Source: an uncultured Anaerolineae bacterium (GTDB taxonomy: Bacteria; Chloroflexota; Anaerolineae; Anaerolineales; Villigracilaceae). Taken from it: a stretch of 8,022 bases of DNA. This document shows positions 7,185-8,022 of this stretch, piece by piece. A program made the position numbers and the translations under genes. Every line of letters starts with the position of its first letter. Within the stretch, counting starts at the first letter, position 1. The notes beneath the pieces are model-generated. The model was not told the DNA's origin. It ran no database searches and was given only the letters and a program-made list of their open reading frames with translations. The stretch spans positions 1 through 8,022 of the forward strand of contig CAIRYE010000373.1 in assembly GCA_903882765.1 (NCBI GenBank), written 5' to 3'.

Positions 7185-7823
7185 TCAACTAATCGAGTTC
7201 CACTCTTCAATCAATTTCAGAAAATATCGATCAAGGGTTACGTGCCTTTCAGCCGCGATCGCTTTGCCTGTTTTTGTGAACAGACGGTCTTTGATCTTGC
7301 GCAGCTTAAAGAGGTGTTCGTGGTAGGCTGAGTGCGGCTCACCCGGTTCTTTTTCGCCAGTAGCTAGAAATTTGGCGGATGGTTGGGCGTAAAAGGGCAT
7401 TTTCGCGATGGCAGAATACGCCAAAACTCTTGCCACTCCAACCGCCCCGATGGAATCTAATTTGTCCGCATCGAACAACACCTGAGCTTCGATGGTTTCC
7501 GGTTGAACGCTATTATCACGATAGCGATGCGCTTGGATACAATGCTGAACGGCCTTGATACGTTCTTCCGACCAGCCATCTTTTAAAAGGATCCGCTCGG
7601 CAAAATCCGCTGAGACAAGGTGATGGTCTTTGCGTTTGGCTTTGTCGGTCAGGTCATTGCCGTCCGCGTCGTGCAGCAAGGCGGCTGCCAAGACGATCTC
7701 TATATCGGCTTGCTCTGCGATGCCAATGCGCCGAGCCATATTATAGACACGCTGAATGTGGTCAAAATTATGAACAGGGTCGGCTTGGGTGTACCATTGC
7801 TGTGCTTGTAAAAGAGTGATCAT
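7185..7823 (-). CDS. HD-domain phosphohydrolase (YedJ/YpgQ-like)
   Basis: This 212-residue soluble protein has the HD-superfamily metal-site pattern. H22 lies in HNFDHIQRVYNMA, the HD pair H51-D52 in ALLHDADGND, and the last aspartate in LFDADKLDSIGAVGVAR (D118/D120). Histidines H94 and H99 (HCIQAH) lie between, as in the YedJ/YpgQ group. These proteins are metal-dependent phosphohydrolases; some members of the group hydrolyse nucleoside triphosphates, but the substrate of this one is unknown. No sensor, GGDEF or RelA-type synthetase domain is attached. It is the first gene of the minus-strand operon. The ATG at 7823 has no visible Shine-Dalgarno sequence, but a promoter ends only seven bases upstream, so the mRNA may be leaderless. 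Its stop lies 17 bp before the preferred arginase start. Confidence 0.9.
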   Translation of the reverse strand: MITLLQAQQWYTQADPVHNFDHIQRVYNMARRIGIAEQADIEIVLAAALLHDADGNDLTDKAKRKDHHLVSADFAERILLKDGWSEERIKAVQHCIQAHRYRDNSVQPETIEAQVLFDADKLDSIGAVGVARVLAYSAIAKMPFYAQPSAKFLATGEKEPGEPHSAYHEHLFKLRKIKDRLFTKTGKAIAAERHVTLDRYFLKLIEEWNSIS

Positions 7824-7830
7824 GCCGATA

Positions 7831-7858
7831 ATTATTACATAAAGTAGGAATAATTCAA
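7831..7858 (-). promoter_or_regulatory. Promoter of the HD-arginase-response regulator operon
   Basis: On the minus strand TTGAAT (7858-7853, four of six matches to the -35 consensus) is followed by a 16-base spacer and AATAAT (7836-7831, five of six matches to the -10). TG at the correct spot makes it an extended -10. Transcription would start about seven bases past the -10, at or next to the A of the HD gene ATG (7823). Confidence 0.65.
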
Positions 7859-7866
7859 CAGAATTG

Positions 7867-7872
7867 TATAAT
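7867..7872 (+). promoter_or_regulatory. -10 element of the recO promoter
   Basis: A perfect TATAAT precedes the recO start cluster. No -35-like hexamer is visible 16-18 bases upstream, so the promoter may depend on other contacts or an activator. Transcription would begin near A7879, within the run of three ATG codons. It lies back to back with the HD operon promoter; the two -10 elements are 30 bases apart. Confidence 0.55.
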
Positions 7873-7878
7873 GAGATG

Positions 7879-8022
7879 ATGATGGATCGAATGAGGACCT
7901 ACAAAGTTGAAGGAATGGTGATCAAGCATCGCGATTGGGGCGAAGCGGACCGCATTATTACTGTATACACCCGCGAAACAGGGAAGTTGCGAGTGATAGC
8001 AAAAGGGGCAAAAAAGATCCAC
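7879..8022 (+). CDS. recO: DNA repair protein RecO, N-terminal part (runs off the window)
   Basis: About 48 N-terminal residues are visible. The stretch YKVEGMVIKHRDWGEADRII followed by VYTRETGKLRVIAKGAKK is the characteristic opening OB-fold segment of RecO. RecO binds single- and double-stranded DNA and works with RecR (and RecF) to load RecA onto SSB-coated DNA in recombinational repair. The start is uncertain: in-frame ATGs occur at 7876, 7879, 7882 and 7891. The first three are contiguous and the last gives MRTYKVEG, close to the usual family start. None has a good Shine-Dalgarno site. The TATAAT at 7867-7872 would place the transcript start near 7879, so that start was chosen on the leaderless model; 7882 and 7891 remain reasonable. 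Confidence 0.85.
   Translation, partial: MMDRMRTYKVEGMVIKHRDWGEADRIITVYTRETGKLRVIAKGAKKIH

Noticed and set aside
6268..7188. Longer arginase starting at TTG 7188 or ATG 7185
   Set aside because: The extra residues do not match the family start, and only the ATG at 7167 has a well-spaced GGAG. The TGATG overlap at 7185 keeps the alternative open but second best.

Overview
The window looks like chromosomal DNA from an anaerobic or facultatively anaerobic bacterium of moderate GC content. The mix of a one-chain pyruvate:ferredoxin oxidoreductase, tandem cyclic-di-AMP receptor proteins and a RecO-like start would fit Chloroflexota (Anaerolineae-like). That placement is inferred from protein character alone, without any database search. 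No mobile elements, CRISPR arrays, tRNA or rRNA genes were seen. Coding density is high and the layout is orderly.

Left part, plus strand: the 3' end of a Nudix hydrolase gene (ADP-ribose pyrophosphatase type, cut by the window edge) is followed by about 180 bp of AT-rich intergenic DNA. Then comes nifJ, a complete 1186-residue pyruvate:ferredoxin oxidoreductase that fills almost half the window and retains all twelve cluster-binding cysteines and both thiamine diphosphate signatures. A very strong, nearly symmetric hairpin terminator follows nifJ and probably stops transcription from both sides.

Right part, minus strand: six genes are read toward nifJ. In order of transcription they are an HD-domain phosphohydrolase, arginase (rocF), an orphan response regulator with an unrecognised helical C-terminus, an inositol monophosphatase family enzyme, and two tandem PII-like cyclic-di-AMP receptor (DarA/PstA family) genes. 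The first four are joined by short gaps or overlaps and are probably one operon. The two darA-like genes lie after a 92-bp gap, are only 2 bp apart, and may be read through or have their own promoter.

Right edge: the HD gene is divergent from the start of recO (DNA repair), which runs off the window. The short region between them carries a minus-strand promoter that places transcription start almost exactly at the HD gene ATG, and a perfect TATAAT placed similarly for recO. Both transcripts may be leaderless.

Functionally the window combines central anaerobic carbon metabolism (pyruvate to acetyl-CoA and reduced ferredoxin), arginine breakdown, phosphate-ester and nucleotide clean-up, and two signalling elements (a phosphorylatable receiver and c-di-AMP receptors). 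The most notable points are the paired long and short DarA paralogs, the response regulator's unknown C-terminal module, and the compact, possibly leaderless divergent promoters. I did not find a convincing wholly new multi-gene system.
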